Assembly (NCBI GenBank): GCA_032622095.1
Contig: CP136062.1
Coordinates: 197,849,887-197,913,886 of the forward strand
Reading direction: 5' to 3'
Origin: Siphonodentalium dalli
Taxonomy: Eukaryota; Mollusca; Scaphopoda; Gadilida; Siphonodentaliidae
Length of the DNA stretch: 64,000 nt
Shown here: positions 10,726 through 22,900 of the stretch, one piece after another
Position numbering within the stretch: the stretch's first letter is position 1
How the letters are laid out: the number at the start of each line of letters is the position of its first letter
Made by a program: the position numbers and the translations under genes
The notes under the pieces: model-generated
Databases searched by the model: none
What the model saw: only the letters and a program-made list of their open reading frames with translations
What the model was told of the DNA's origin: nothing

Positions 10726-11640
10726 TAAAGGTAGCTATAGTATAACTGAAGGTGACGGTCACGGACACAACGGTGTAGAATTAATACAGAACACAACTTG
10801 CATCATAATCTCGAGTCTTTTACCGAAATCTTTGCGGAGGGCGGATAGTTACATTTCGCTCGATGTACGCTCTAGCGAAATATATCCACGCGCCATCCGC
10901 CATTCATTCGATAAAAGATTCTCGATTAAGATGCGCGTTGTGGTCTGTAATATTATTCGGTGATAAACTCAATGTAGGCCTTCCCGAGTGGTCAACATCG
11001 GTTATAGATCATTTGACCCGGGAATTACTTAAAACAACCACGGAGATTAAATTACACAATTTTATATATGCATATTCATAATGTGTTTGTGTCGCTGAAT
11101 GTACACGTTGTATGCTCAACGAGCCAAATATTTCACTGCTCACTCGATTTAATGGGGGGTGGGGGCTCATTGTAGTTGGTAGATTTCCCATTAACACTAT
11201 TTCTCTGTTAACTTCGACTGTTCAACCTCTCCCGAATACAAAGCTGACAATATGTCGATAACAGAACAGTAGTAGTATGTAGGAACACATTAGGTTTGTA
11301 TTTTGCTGAAATATGATCTTCCAGTATAAAAGCTAGTTAGCCGAAACGAAACGTTAAAGAAATAGTCTTACGACAGGTTCACAGGAACCCGTCTGTGTAT
11401 ATATTGAAACCGATATTCGTGGCGATATAAATTATATTTCTGACTATGAATTCTTTCAGGCCAATATGTTATATACCGGTGGTAGTTCGATCGAATAAAC
11501 TTGTGATATATTAGGCCGCATCACAATATGGAAAGAACAGTAATTTGTTATATATGGTCGATATTAATTAACCACATTAACAATGAAAATGTTAATACTA
11601 TGCTCTGTAGCTCATCTTGGACAGTCGATAATGCCCTATA
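10726..11640. other. Intergenic, nothing recognised
   Basis: Two overlapping short ORFs (10863-11081 plus strand, 11009-11197 minus strand) lack family signatures and splice logic. A run of G near 11154 is present. Confidence 0.35.
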
Positions 11641-12500
11641 TTACAGTCAATGGAGTGATATATTAATTAGGACAGTTTAAAAAAAATCGATGCCTCCCAT
11701 CAAGAGGTCTCCCCGAAGATCAATACGAAGTTTGATGATGATCGGATGTGAGTGATATGTAGGGTGTGCGAAACGAAATTGTTGACGAACGTACGACGGA
11801 CGCCAACCCATAGTAACTTGACTCAAGTTGAGCTAAAAACAAACATTCAAATTTGATAGCTCCCATTTAGGTCGTCCTAAATTTTCAAAAAAAAATCTCC
11901 AATAAGTTTAGGCTGCAAGGTGTATCAATGGATTTAAATATGGAACATTTATAAGATGGCCCCTGACAGCAATGATTTTAAACGAAATTAGGAAAACTTC
12001 GATAGCTCCCATCTACAGACCACACCGAAGATCCTTGTGAAGTTTGGGATGAATCAGATAAATGAAAGTGTCAATGACACTGTAGCTCAACATGGGGAGA
12101 GGTTACTGTCATACATTACAGTCAATGGCGCGATAAGGAATGCTGAAAGTAAAGCATGGTTAAGTAATATCAGAGGTTAACCCGAAGAACCATATGAAGT
12201 CAATTGGATGAAAACATATTGGATGTAGGTAATGCGGAAGTATTTAGTAATGTACAGGTGTCTGTATTAAGTAATGTATTTAGTAATACATTTAGTAATG
12301 TACCATGTTTTTTAACGAAATTTGGAAAACTTTGATGGGTCCCATCTGGTGATCACCAGAAGATCCATATGAAGTATTTGGTGACAATCGGTTATGGGGT
12401 ATGTCCTGAAGGGTATGGCGAAGGATTTAGTCACACGAAAGGGTAAGATTCAAGATGGTCGCTGAGAGGATAGGATATAACCAGGAGAAAACACGCCATT
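11640..12500 (+). repeat. Degenerate dispersed repeat field, part 1 ('gctcccatct...gatccatatgaag')
   Basis: Repeated phrases at 80-200 bp intervals: 'gatagctcccatctag', 'gatccatatgaagt', 'gatcggatg', 'gggtgtgc', 'acggacgcac' and 'aaaatggc' type stretches. The same phrases resume at 14100-15310, so a single old repeat field has been interrupted. The structure is a low-identity tandem array, of a kind common in marine invertebrate introns and intergenic DNA. No ORF. Confidence 0.65.
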
Positions 12501-13066
12501 GTTGTTTAATATGCTTTAAAGATATGGGCGGCGTTGGCGTTGGGTATGCTGTTAAAATATTCACCTCCGTCAAAAACCGCCATAAACAGAAAGAATAGTA
12601 AAATATAGACAGACAATGTTCTTACACCAATCAGAAATATGGCATAAATAGTATGTTATTGTCAATTTTCTCCGCTTTATTATGTAAACAAAAGCAAAAA
12701 AACGTTACGTTACTTGGCTTTTGTTTATATCCGGATATGGTAAACATAAAGAGCGTTATTTGTTACTGTTTTCCTGATATGGAAATACTAAAGAGCGTTT
12801 ATATCATTTGTGTGTGATTAACCAATAGAATTGCGCTGTGTTATGTAAACAGAAGCACAACTTCTGTAACAAGAGCAGGCTCTTGTTTACGTACACCATC
12901 GTGCGTCTTGACGACAATATACTATTTACGCGCTGATTATGTTTGGCATATGAACAAAACTATATATTTTTTAATATTCCTTCTATTGATGGCGATTTGA
13001 TCAAATATGATATTTCTGCAACGAACGCCGCCCGTGCCTTTAATTTGAACCTGCAACATGTTATTA
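12501..13066. other. Spacer with two 'aaagagcgtt' motifs
   Basis: Bases 12660-12900 repeat a theme of 'tatgtaaacaaaagc' and 'taaagagcgtt' (12748 and 12791). The AAAGAGCGTT core is the one that recurs throughout the palindrome at 49.9-64 kb. No gene seen. Confidence 0.35.
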
Positions 13067-13395
13067 TAATAATAATAATAAAAATATTTATTTAGCGCCT
13101 ATATCCCCCGTGAGGGGCCCTAAGCGCTTTACACATTATATAAATACACAATAAATGCACATGCAAAATAAAATCAATAGATATGTGGAATTATATATAC
13201 TAGTAATCATATTTTGTTAGTTTTCTTTGTGTCGGGGTACGTCATCGGAACATAAGTTTTTAATGCAGATCGAAAATCGGTTAGCAAACAAGATTGCCGC
13301 ATTTCATTTGGTAGAGAGTTCCAAATGTCGGGACAGGCTACAGAGAAAGCTCTGTCGCCGACAGTCATAAGATTTGCACATTGAGGACAGAGAAG
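13067..13395 (-). mobile_element. LINE 3' end (5'-truncated non-LTR retrotransposon)
   Basis: On the minus strand the frame from about 13385 reads LMTVGDRAFSVACPDIWNSL and continues PNEMRQSCLLTDFRSALKTY to a stop near 13216. This is the characteristic C-terminal tail of non-LTR reverse-transcriptase polyproteins (GDRAFS..AP.LWNSLP....R....F+..LKT). The 3' UTR contains 'gtaaagcgcttaggg' and ends in an AAATATT(ATT)n tail at 13067-13090, a microsatellite tail typical of such elements. Only the last 50-60 codons remain, so it is a dead 5'-truncated copy. Confidence 0.85.
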
Positions 13396-14040
13396 GGACG
13401 ATTCAGCAGAACGAAGTATACCAGACTGTTAATAGACTGGTATTAGTTCGATGCCGTCAAATATCTATTATAAACGTCAACATAAATATATATACAACGC
13501 GTCCATACGCATGCGACCTACCATTTAGAGTAAGATACAACCTATCCATATGCATGTGACATAGTAAACATATACGTAAATACATGTACGACCATATACG
13601 TGCGACACAAATTCTAGTTAGCAAATTCCATCTCATTAAACCAGATAGGCCTGACAAATATACAACACACATTATGAAAAACTTAGCACCAATAATAATA
13701 AAATATTAAATTTATAAATTAGCCAGCCAATAAGTAACAAAAGTTGTAACACATAACAGATCAGAAGAGCGAATTAGGAGGTAGCTGATGAATGTTATGA
13801 GAATGGCAAGTGCAATGTGGGAGTGGTAGAAATGAGAACAAAATAGGTGGGTTGTAGATGGAAATGCAAGCAGAACGAAATTAGTTAGGAAAAGGTTCAA
13901 AGTTTTAACACTTATAAATGCACAGCATACTTACAGGTTGTCGGGTTTACTATAAATGTCAATCAACCGAAAGACCCAGTTTGAGTTTCAAATAAATGCA
14001 AAATAATAAACAAAAATACGTCCGGTCTATAAAATTTAAA
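13396..14040. other. Spacer, nothing recognised
   Basis: AT-rich DNA. Three short ORFs (13374-13559 plus, 13457-13672 minus, 13712-13900 minus) are unsupported. Confidence 0.35.
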
Positions 14041-15310
14041 TACATCAAGGTGATTCAATTTAAATCTGGGTTCGTTGGAGCGGGTCACATATTAGAACGT
14101 CCCAAATATTATCACGTTGTGAAATCGGCGTGGTTCAGTTGATAGCTCCCATCTAGATGTAGTACGATTCATATGAAGTTCGTTGAAATTTGGATAAGAG
14201 ATCCAAGACGGTTGCTGGCGGCCATATTTTTCAACTAATTTCGGGAAAAATTGATGACTCCAATCTAGTGGTCACCCAGAAAATTCATATGAAGTCATGT
14301 TTTTCATCGAAAATAGTTCAAATTCGATAGCTTGCCTGTAAATATTCATAACATTTCTCCAATAAATTCCGTAGGCAGGGTGTGCGACTGTTTCAAATTT
14401 GAAATCGAAGATGCTGCCGGTGGCCATGTTTTATAACGAATGTCTGAAAACATCTAGAGGTCACTCCGAAGATTCCTATCAAGTTTGCTGACGATCGGGT
14501 GCGATATGTGACCTATAGGGTGTGCTAAAGGAAATTATTGACGGACGCACACATGGACAGATGACGGACCCAACTCATCCCAATAGCTCAAACTTAACTT
14601 TGTCAAGTTGACCACAAAAATTTGTCGCGGCCATATTTTGGATAGAAAATTGTTCAAATTTGATCTTAATATTCACCCGAAGATCTTTAGGGCGTGCTAA
14701 ATGATTTAGTCATGCAAATAGTAAAATTCAAACTGGCTGCCGATAGCCATGTTTTTGATCGGATTGTTCCCATCTAGAAGTGATCCCAAACATGCCTGTA
14801 ATTTTAAAAACATTTCTCTAATAATTGGCTGCAGGGTGTTCCGATGGATAGAAATGTGAAATCAAAGATGGTCGCTGGCTCCCATCTATAGGTCAGCCCG
14901 ATGATCCATATGAAGTTTTGTGGCGATCAGATGAGGGATGTGGCCTCTAGGGTGTGCAATACGATTTAGTCATGCAAATAGTAAAATACAAGATGGCTAC
15001 CGGCTGCCATGTTTTTCAACGAAATTCTCAAAACATTAATATAGCTCACTTTGAGAGATTACCCCGATGATCCAGTGTTTCATCGAAAATCGTTCAAATT
15101 CAATAGCTCATATCTAGAGGTGATCCCAATTGATTCAAATGTGAAATTCAAAATGGCCTCTGATGGCCATGTGTTTTAACAAAATGCGGAAAAATGGTAA
15201 GCTACCATCTATACAGGTCACACCGAGGATCCATATGAAGTTTGGTGATGCCAAATGAAATTGTTGCCGGACGCACGCACGGACGGCTTGACGGACGGGA
15301 ACCCGCGGCA
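14040..15310 (+). repeat. Degenerate dispersed repeat field, part 2
   Basis: Continuation of the field at 11640-12500: 'gatagctcccatctag', 'atccatatgaagtt', 'gatgagggatgtggcc', 'gctggcggccatattt', 'acgcacacatggac' and related phrases recur at least six times. Direction is the same as in part 1. Between the two parts lie the 'aaagagcgtt' spacer and the LINE fragment. Confidence 0.65.
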
Positions 15311-15537
15311 ATAGTTTCTCTTATTCTGGAAACGGTGATACGTCAACGGATACAGGGCGACTTAACGAATCTAAGAACGGGAGGGTAAGCTCACCTCGAT
15401 GTTGTAAAGTCGACAGTAAGTTTAACTATAGTATAAACAACTAAGCGATATTTACAACAACATATCAGCCAGATTGCTCAAATTTATAAGACAATTCAAA
15501 CACACATTGAATAGGCGAACATTAGATCGAATTTGCA

Positions 15538-15849
15538 ATGTATTTGTTCCAGGCACCTCTAATGGATTACATCGGCATTGTGTTTGCGTCCGCTGGGTTA
15601 CCTCCTTCGCAAATTAGACATTTTGCGCCAAGATACTATGTAAATGGTCTGGTCATACTCGTTCCGTACCAAATAATAATGTACTCAATGCACTTGGTGG
15701 CTGCACTTTATAGCAGAAGAGAGCGTCACAAACTACCACTCGTTTATCAGATGACGAAATATTCCCCTGAATATATGATAGAGAAAATTCCAAAAATATC
15801 TATGCAGCAACGCATTTTCATTATGATTTCAGAAATTAATTTCATCTGA
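15538..15849 (+). CDS. Weak ORF, possible exon, unknown
   Basis: A 103-codon ORF with a possible acceptor just inside it (TTGTTCCAG, ending 15552). It has a hydrophobic middle (NGLVILVPYQIIMYSMHLVA) and a charged tail, and ends in TGA. No family recognised, no duplicate in the window and no nearby polyadenylation signal. It may be chance. Confidence 0.2.
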   Translation: MYLFQAPLMDYIGIVFASAGLPPSQIRHFAPRYYVNGLVILVPYQIIMYSMHLVAALYSRRERHKLPLVYQMTKYSPEYMIEKIPKISMQQRIFIMISEINFI

Positions 15850-15906
15850 AGATATGATAGTAAAACAAGTCATGCTGAACCAATTTTCCTCCTGATTAAG
15901 GTATAT

Positions 15907-16026
15907 TTATACGTTATATACCCGGCGTCCGATTTATAAGCGGAATAAAGATCACACGCGCCCGGGTGACGCGGTTGGGGTTTATTTCGCTTATAAATCG
16001 GACGCCGTGCTCATAACGTATTTATA
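15907..16026. repeat. Foldback hairpin (about 45-bp arms, 30-bp loop)
   Basis: 'ggcgtccgatttataagcg' (left) is mirrored by 'cgcttataaatcggacgcc' (right), and the outer 'tacgttata' is mirrored by 'tataacgta' with a small mismatch region. The loop is GC-rich ('cacgcgcccgggtgacgcgg'). A single-arm echo, 'agatttataagcgaaag', is at 16174. Probably a small foldback MITE; no TSD could be set. Confidence 0.65.
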
Positions 16027-17243
16027 ACACGCCAATTAGCCCTCAGCCAATGGAAGTTATTTAATAAGGTCCGGTGACTTAAAGATCTTTAAGTAGTCGC
16101 ATGTTCTATCAAACGGTATGCCGTGATTACAATAGGCATATTCGTGGTATAGATGTGTTGTAAGCACGGCTTCAGATTTATAAGCGAAAGAAACACCACG
16201 CGCTCTCCACATATATATATGGTAAACGGTGTACGGCGTGTTCAGGTTTCAATAATGTTTTCAGAAAACTTGCATGTCAAAGGACCGACACACGACCAAT
16301 ACCGTGGTGAATAATTGGTACATAACCGACACTGTGGTCGCAATCATAACCATAAACATAAAGTTAGGACACTGACAGCAAAAATGGAAAAATAAATGCA
16401 GAATGTGTTTTCCCTATGAACACCACAAAACAACCGATGTTATTTTTTGACATCGAAAGAAATGGAACTGTGACCAGACCGATAGCTGAATCAGGTGCTG
16501 ATGCATGGTATAAATGTGATAAAATTAACGTGACTTTAATAACCTGTTTCCACAATCAACTAATAAGAAATCAGACATTGAAATATTCCCGTATGGATCA
16601 ACACATCCCATGAATGCGCTTGGACAATTTATGGCTAAACTGAAATCTGGTGACCGAAAACTCTCAGACATTTTTCACGCTGTCTCCGGGAAGTGTGGTT
16701 CACCCCTGTCATTGTGACTCAGCAATCAAGCTCGGACTGATACATATTGTAACATTAAATTTGCTCAAAATGTTAACTCTGTATCAACTAACACATAAAA
16801 TAACATCAGTTCACTCAAACATAAATTTTAGTTAATGATGTGATAGCTAAAGCCTTTGTTCCTTTATATTATGTCTTAAAGGGGTAGGCTCGGTTTGTGT
16901 GTTCTAGATTGGTCGAAAATAGTATTACTCGTAATTGAAAAGCTCACATGAAATAAATGTTTAGAATATAGATGCAGTTAGTAGGAATGTGGTCAATTGA
17001 TCATTCAATCATGTATCACAATTATATGTGTATTTTTATGTAACTGTTATAGATATACTAGTATACACATGCATCCAATTGATCTCTTACGAGTTTTTGG
17101 ATATTTATTGAAATTACCCTCCGTACTCTATATAATGTATGCCCCATTATTTAGCATGCATGTGTGAGTAGGCCTACTGACTACTGGATATACCAGTATG
17201 GCAATAACTGCACTGCATGTTTGCTTCATAACAAAAAGCATAT
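16027..17243. other. Intergenic, nothing recognised
   Basis: Two overlapping ORFs on opposite strands at 16364-16613 and one at 16650-16835 show no family signature. Confidence 0.35.
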
Positions 17244-17247
17244 TTAA

Positions 17248-17639
17248 CCCTTTACCCAACAAACCGGCCAAAACCGGCCAAATAAAGCTTCAACAGCCTA
17301 AAATATATTCGGTCTGTCTCAATAGAACCATACAAATATGGATATCATTGGAACCGGCTCCTTGACCACATTGTGATAGTTACAGTTATGCCCTGTGCCA
17401 ATGCATTCTCTTATATATGCGAGTCGACCATAGGTCGCCTCGCATATATAAGAGAATGCATTGGCCTAAAATAAATCTTTTTTTAACACTTTTTACCATT
17501 TTTTCTTACATTCTTTAACAATTTTATAATTTTTAATGTGTTAAGCCAATGCATTCTCTTATATATGCGAGGCGACCTATGGTCGACTCGCATATATAAG
17601 AGAATGCATTGGCACATGTCCCTTCTGTTGGGTAAAGGG
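17248..17639 (+). mobile_element. piggyBac-type MITE, copy 1 (392 bp, complete)
   Basis: Flanked by TTAA on both sides (17244-17247 and 17640-17643), with terminal inverted repeats CCCTTTACCCAACA / GTTGGGTAAAGGG. TTAA targets with CCC...GGG ends are the signature of piggyBac-mobilised elements. The interior has a 'ccggccaaaaccggcc' subterminal block and two long hairpins (about 17400-17463 and 17547-17613), each with roughly 30-bp arms around 'gtcgaccataggtcgcc'. The second hairpin is the reverse complement of the first, so the core is a palindrome of palindromes. No transposase gene. Confidence 0.85.
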
Positions 17640-17643
17640 TTAA

Positions 17644-19646
17644 AGATTGAGTTAATTAATCAAGCAGCATTCAACAAAGATCAAATACCATGAATTACTA
17701 ATCTGCATAAGTGTCATATTTCATAAGCTTTTTAATGATGTGTGACCACAATTTGACCAACGTACAATCGTAAATTTGCATTGTCCTCCAATTGGGAATT
17801 TGTGTCAATGTCTATTAATCTGTTTCTGTCCGACCAGCTAGGGGATTGGCATCTATGATTGGGATCGACAGACCCTCGTCCAATATATGTTCAAATCCCC
17901 CTCACGGACATAGATAATTTAATGAATTTTATGAGATAATTAACATCAACCACGATTATGGGGGATTGTGACATTCACAGAAAATTTACATTCAGCATTT
18001 TAACAGAAATACCGCTATTGTATAGGGGAGATTTTGTTGTGCCGAAATATATCTACGGGGAAATAATATAATTTACTGCAGGAATTTACCGTTCAATTAT
18101 ATAAACGGATTTGCCGTAAAGGTTACGGTTGGTTCCAGAGGTATCATAGCTGTCGGCACTTCATACCGTATACGGTATACAGTTTCTCAATACTATTACA
18201 TGTACTTCAGGCAGTGGCTATCAAGGTATTAATCTTTCCAAGTATTTCTGTTAGCCGATATCCAAGTCAATGCACAAGCGAGCATATACATGGCTACATA
18301 TATATTAAACTTAAACCCATTTGAATGACAAAATGTGACATCCGCATGTCAACAGTATAATATTATAACAAACTATTCGCAAATATCATCTGGCCTCTGG
18401 GCATTTTACACCAGTCATTGCTTACCAAAACATTTTCATTTGTATAGGATTGTAAACAACACATAAGCAATTCAACAATCACTGACATGTATTGCCCAGC
18501 CCATTATGATGTCACATGGAGTGCATTGGCCAACAAACTTGAACACTATAATATACCACATGGACCATTAGAATTGTGAGGTGAATGTTATAGGCCTCAG
18601 ATGAAATCCTTATACATAATGCAAATGATCCTTATATAATTCACTCAGAAGTATTTCAATGTTGGCAATAAGATGGGAAGAAGATACTTATGGGAACTGT
18701 TTTTGTGATTTTGCCTCTGATCAGGCTACTACCATTTCACTGTTTTGGGATGTATTAGTATTTTGAATATGCTTATTTAGTAATTGCTAGAAAGAACCAG
18801 ACTGATACAATTCTATTTCATATTATTCTGATGTATTTACTATTATTTTTTTTTGGGCGCGGTGTCCCAAAAAGTTGGCGGGGATTTTTTTTTTATATAT
18901 ATATATATTAATGGACAGAGTGGAATTATTTTGTTAGACCCTGTGTTTGCTAATTTTGTCACGACCCCCCCCCCCCCTCCCCCGGTGCATAGCGAGATTT
19001 CACACATGTTAGTTCAGATCGTCAGTCGCAGATTCCCGTGAATTATGTTGGCGTTGTAGGCTATCGGTACTTATACAATCTCAACGTATATTGATGAACT
19101 TATAATCTGAACATTTCCATTCATTTAATAGAAATCAATGACCACATGCATCTAGCCATTCGACTCTCTGCTTTTATTACCTTAAAATCCCTCCAAATTA
19201 TTAATAGACAATTTAAATATATACTTTTTGACAACTCAATGGGACCATTCATTTAGTTTAAAATGGGTTAAGCCAACTCGCCAGTTGGTTCCGGGCGAAA
19301 AGACACATCCCAGCGCTTGTGCTGTGCGGTGATAGCTCTATATCGATATATCCCCATAGCCAATGTGATCAAGCCGTTGTGTAACTTGTGTTCGATCGGA
19401 TGATACCCATATCCAGAGAGTGAACGTGTCGTCGCCAAGGCAGGTAACCATGTCATCAGAAGACTCTCTCTTTCTCGCTCGCGCTTGAATTGTCTGTCGC
19501 AGACGCTGCCGCTAAAGGCATTGACCCAGAACGTTGCATTCGTATCCGTCACTGGACTTTGACCTATTCACGTAGAAGCAGAATCTTATCAAGAGTACAC
19601 AATCAAACACAATTCAGGAATCCGAATCTGATCAACTGAAAACATA
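17644..19646. other. Upstream region of the PAN-domain gene, no other feature
   Basis: AT-rich, with homopolymer runs (T at 18841 and 18886, C at 18966) and an (AT)n at 18895. The 'ttcataccgtatacggtatacagtttc' stretch near 18160 has a short palindrome. The minus-strand ORF at 19268-19552 is probably chance. The promoter of the exon at 19647 should lie here, but no TATA box is obvious. Confidence 0.3.
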
Positions 19647-19911
19647 ATGGACATTTTTACATTCGTTCTCATTTGGTGTCATTTTTTGACTGTGGCTATC
19701 TGCGTGATTCGTGAGATGCGGTATCATGTTACAGAACATGGATCTTTAAATACAGATAACATTATAGCAGCAACAAAAGTCAACTCTGTTATAGCCTGTG
19801 GAAGGGCATGCCTGGAAAATTCCGAATGTATGTCTTTTACCCATAATGCAACGGCGTGTTACCAGATGAGTGACCACAGCGGCCGCTACTCTGGACTGAC
19901 GGACATCATAG
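19647..19911 (+). CDS. Exon 1: signal peptide and PAN/apple-like domain
   Basis: The ATG follows an in-frame-free leader and opens a hydrophobic signal peptide (residues 1-19, FTFVLIWCHFLTVAIC). Residues 45-75 hold a PAN/apple-like cysteine pattern, C51-x3-C55-x5-C61-x9-C71, in the context SVIACGRACLENSECMSFTH. A possible N-glycosylation site is N67-A-T. PAN/apple domains bind proteins or carbohydrates outside the cell. The exon ends at 19911 before GTTAGT (phase 1); reading through hits TAG at once, so splicing is required. Only one PAN half-domain is visible, so the fold may be shortened. Confidence 0.8.
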
Positions 19912-22900
19912 GTTAGTATGAATACTCACTTTTAATTGCATAATATATACAAACGTGATTGGAGCACAAGTGTTTGCAATTTGTGAAGGATCTCTCCCGA
20001 TTTTATATAATGGAACACAATGTTATCAAAAATGAGGTATAAACGTGTTTACATTTACATGGTGATAGGTTTAGAAATATATTATTTATCATCCAATACT
20101 CCAATGATTATATATAGAGGATCTACAACGAGTCCCCAGTTTATAGCGGAATTTACAAAACGAGTACAGCTCGGTTCAGACCTAATTTACTAGACGAGAT
20201 TTGTAACCTCCACTATAAACTGGGGACGAGTTGTAGATTATATTTATTAAATGATCCAAAACATTGATAAAACATACTTAAATCAACAAATGGGACGTGA
20301 AACTAAAATCGGCTCCCATAAGGCATGCGATGACGTTTCACGTAAATATGCGTTGTTAGCCCGCGTAAAGAAATAGTACCAGATAAATTAAGACTATTTA
20401 ACGTATTTAATGGTGTATATTTAATGAAATAACTTGTCAAACTCTTCATTCATTAGAGTCTGTTGGAAAACTATTGGAAGCCATAGTATTTTGAGACATA
20501 GACGGAATGTAAACAGACGATACACCGGAAGTTAAAGGTCACCTGGCACTATTTCCTATTATGAAACGAACGTTTACTATCAACATTTATAGAATGGGTT
20601 TATTAAATGGGATAAGGGTAGGATCATGTAATAAAATACAATATCTAATCGGGGTCGACGATTAGGTATATAATGGAATATAGTCAACCTGAATATCACG
20701 TGACACACGATGTACCGTTAAATACCAGAATTTATTATATGCTAAGCTATCAAATAGTAGTATTTTTGCAACAGATAAAAACCGTTATCTGTCTAGTAGA
20801 TATCGATATCTCACTCGTATCCATCCGCGCTAAAATTAAAAGTGATTCGGTTCTTGATGGAACACTGCCAGAATTCTGAATGTTCAGGTTGAAAAAACAT
20901 TTAATATGTTTTTTAAACATACTATGATGTTAGCCCCTTTATCTCAACTATCCTTTATCTGAAAAATGAAACTACTTTTATATACACAAGCTCATTACCA
21001 TGGCTGTGCTTGTGTATACAATTGTTTTTGCACCTTTAACTCTTCTTTCGAGTTGGGTTATGGGCCAACTGCATGAGCGGAGCATATACTAAACAGAACA
21101 TCTACACTTTTTGGTTGGATATGGTAATTATCTCATGAGTGATGACAAACAAATGAATTTCCACGAGTGGCTCTGCCAAGAGTGTTTTATAATACCCATA
21201 AACACTGAGCTGCCAAGACAATTGCCAATCTAATTCATTAACCCTTTAGCCAACAGAAGGGCCCTGTGCCAATGCATTCTCTTATATATGCGAGTCGACC
21301 ATAGGTCGCCTCGCATATATAAGAGAATGCATTGGCTTAACACATTAAAAATTATAAAATTGTTAAAGAATGTAAGAAAAAATGGTAAAAAGTGTTAAAA
21401 AAAGATTTTTTTTAGGCCAATGCATTCTCTTATATATGCGAGGCGACCTATGGTCGACTCGCATATATAAGAGAATGCATTGGCACAGGGCATAACTGTA
21501 ACTATCACAATGTGGTCAAGGAGCCGGTTCCAATGATATCCATATTTGTATGGTTCTATTGAGACAGACCGAAGATATTTTAGGCTGTTGACAGAGCCAC
21601 GAGTGGAAATTCATTTTTTTGTCATAACTCATGAGATAATTATCATATCCAACCAAAAGGTGTAGATATCCTCTATATATCTCATCAGCATAATATAATC
21701 GGACGGAGGGTAACCGGAGCCCGCTATTACTAAATATAGTTATTACAGAAATATTCTTTCATTTTGGAATGATTATATTGACTAAATAATGAAGATATGC
21801 AGAAAATTATAAAGATTATAAGCATTTTTACAAACATGATCTGAACTAGTAAAAGGCTGTACATTTGAACTAAAAGAGTTAATTTTCCAGTCGTACTATA
21901 TGAGTGATATCAGTAGGGTTTTATACGGTTTTAGACCAACATTAGTGAAATTCGGGAATGGGTGTCAATCAATTGGGAGTACAAAATTATTTTCTTTATC
22001 AAGTTTGGGGTGGTTGCCAACTTGGTCCCCGAAAATGCCAGAATTCAAAATAAAACGGCAACTCTTCCTGTATTTTACTAACCCCCCCTCCCCCGATATC
22101 GATCCAAATTAATACGATGCTCTGATAATAATATAGTGACTTTCAAAAAGGGGAAATTTAGCTTTTGTTAGGCACGCCAATTACATCTCAGGTAAAGAGT
22201 GTCATTCCATGCAGTAGCTAATACAGCGAATTATGTGAGTATCCCCATGCAGAGGTTATCAATCTGGGGGTAGTTTCTTAGTAGATTAATCAAGATACTA
22301 AGTTGATTAATCAATATACTATGTTAATTAATCAAGATGGTAACTAGAAATGGTGTGCCCGTTCTATACGCTGACATATATACGATTTGGTTTTCGTTGC
22401 ACTCTGGAAGAAAATACAGAAAATTAATCAGAATTATATAATTATGTTGATATATTTTGATGGGAGGTTTGTCCATTTGTGGGGTAACTGCCACATAACA
22501 AAGTGTAGTTCCGGAGGCAAGTGCATTCAAATGTAAAATAAATATAATCAGTTAGGGGTCGAAACGCGTCCACGCTTGAGTCTTGTAATATTTATTATTT
22601 AGAAATGTCCACGGTTCATTATGAATACTGTATAAAAGCATCATAAGTTCATCACCGGACATTTTCCCAGCATCACGACGGTCATTTCCCAACCCGGACA
22701 TTTCCCCACCAGGACATTCCCCAAGTGGCTTTATTCAAGTTTGAAAGGTTTCTAATTGATGATCCAAGCTGTAATTATTATGCTTATGAAAAACCTAAGC
22801 ACAAAACTCTTTTGTCCGTCATTTTATAGACAAAGTGAATATTTAGTATCAACATTAAAACGCCTAAATTGTGAAATTTATATCAAAGATATATTTAGCG

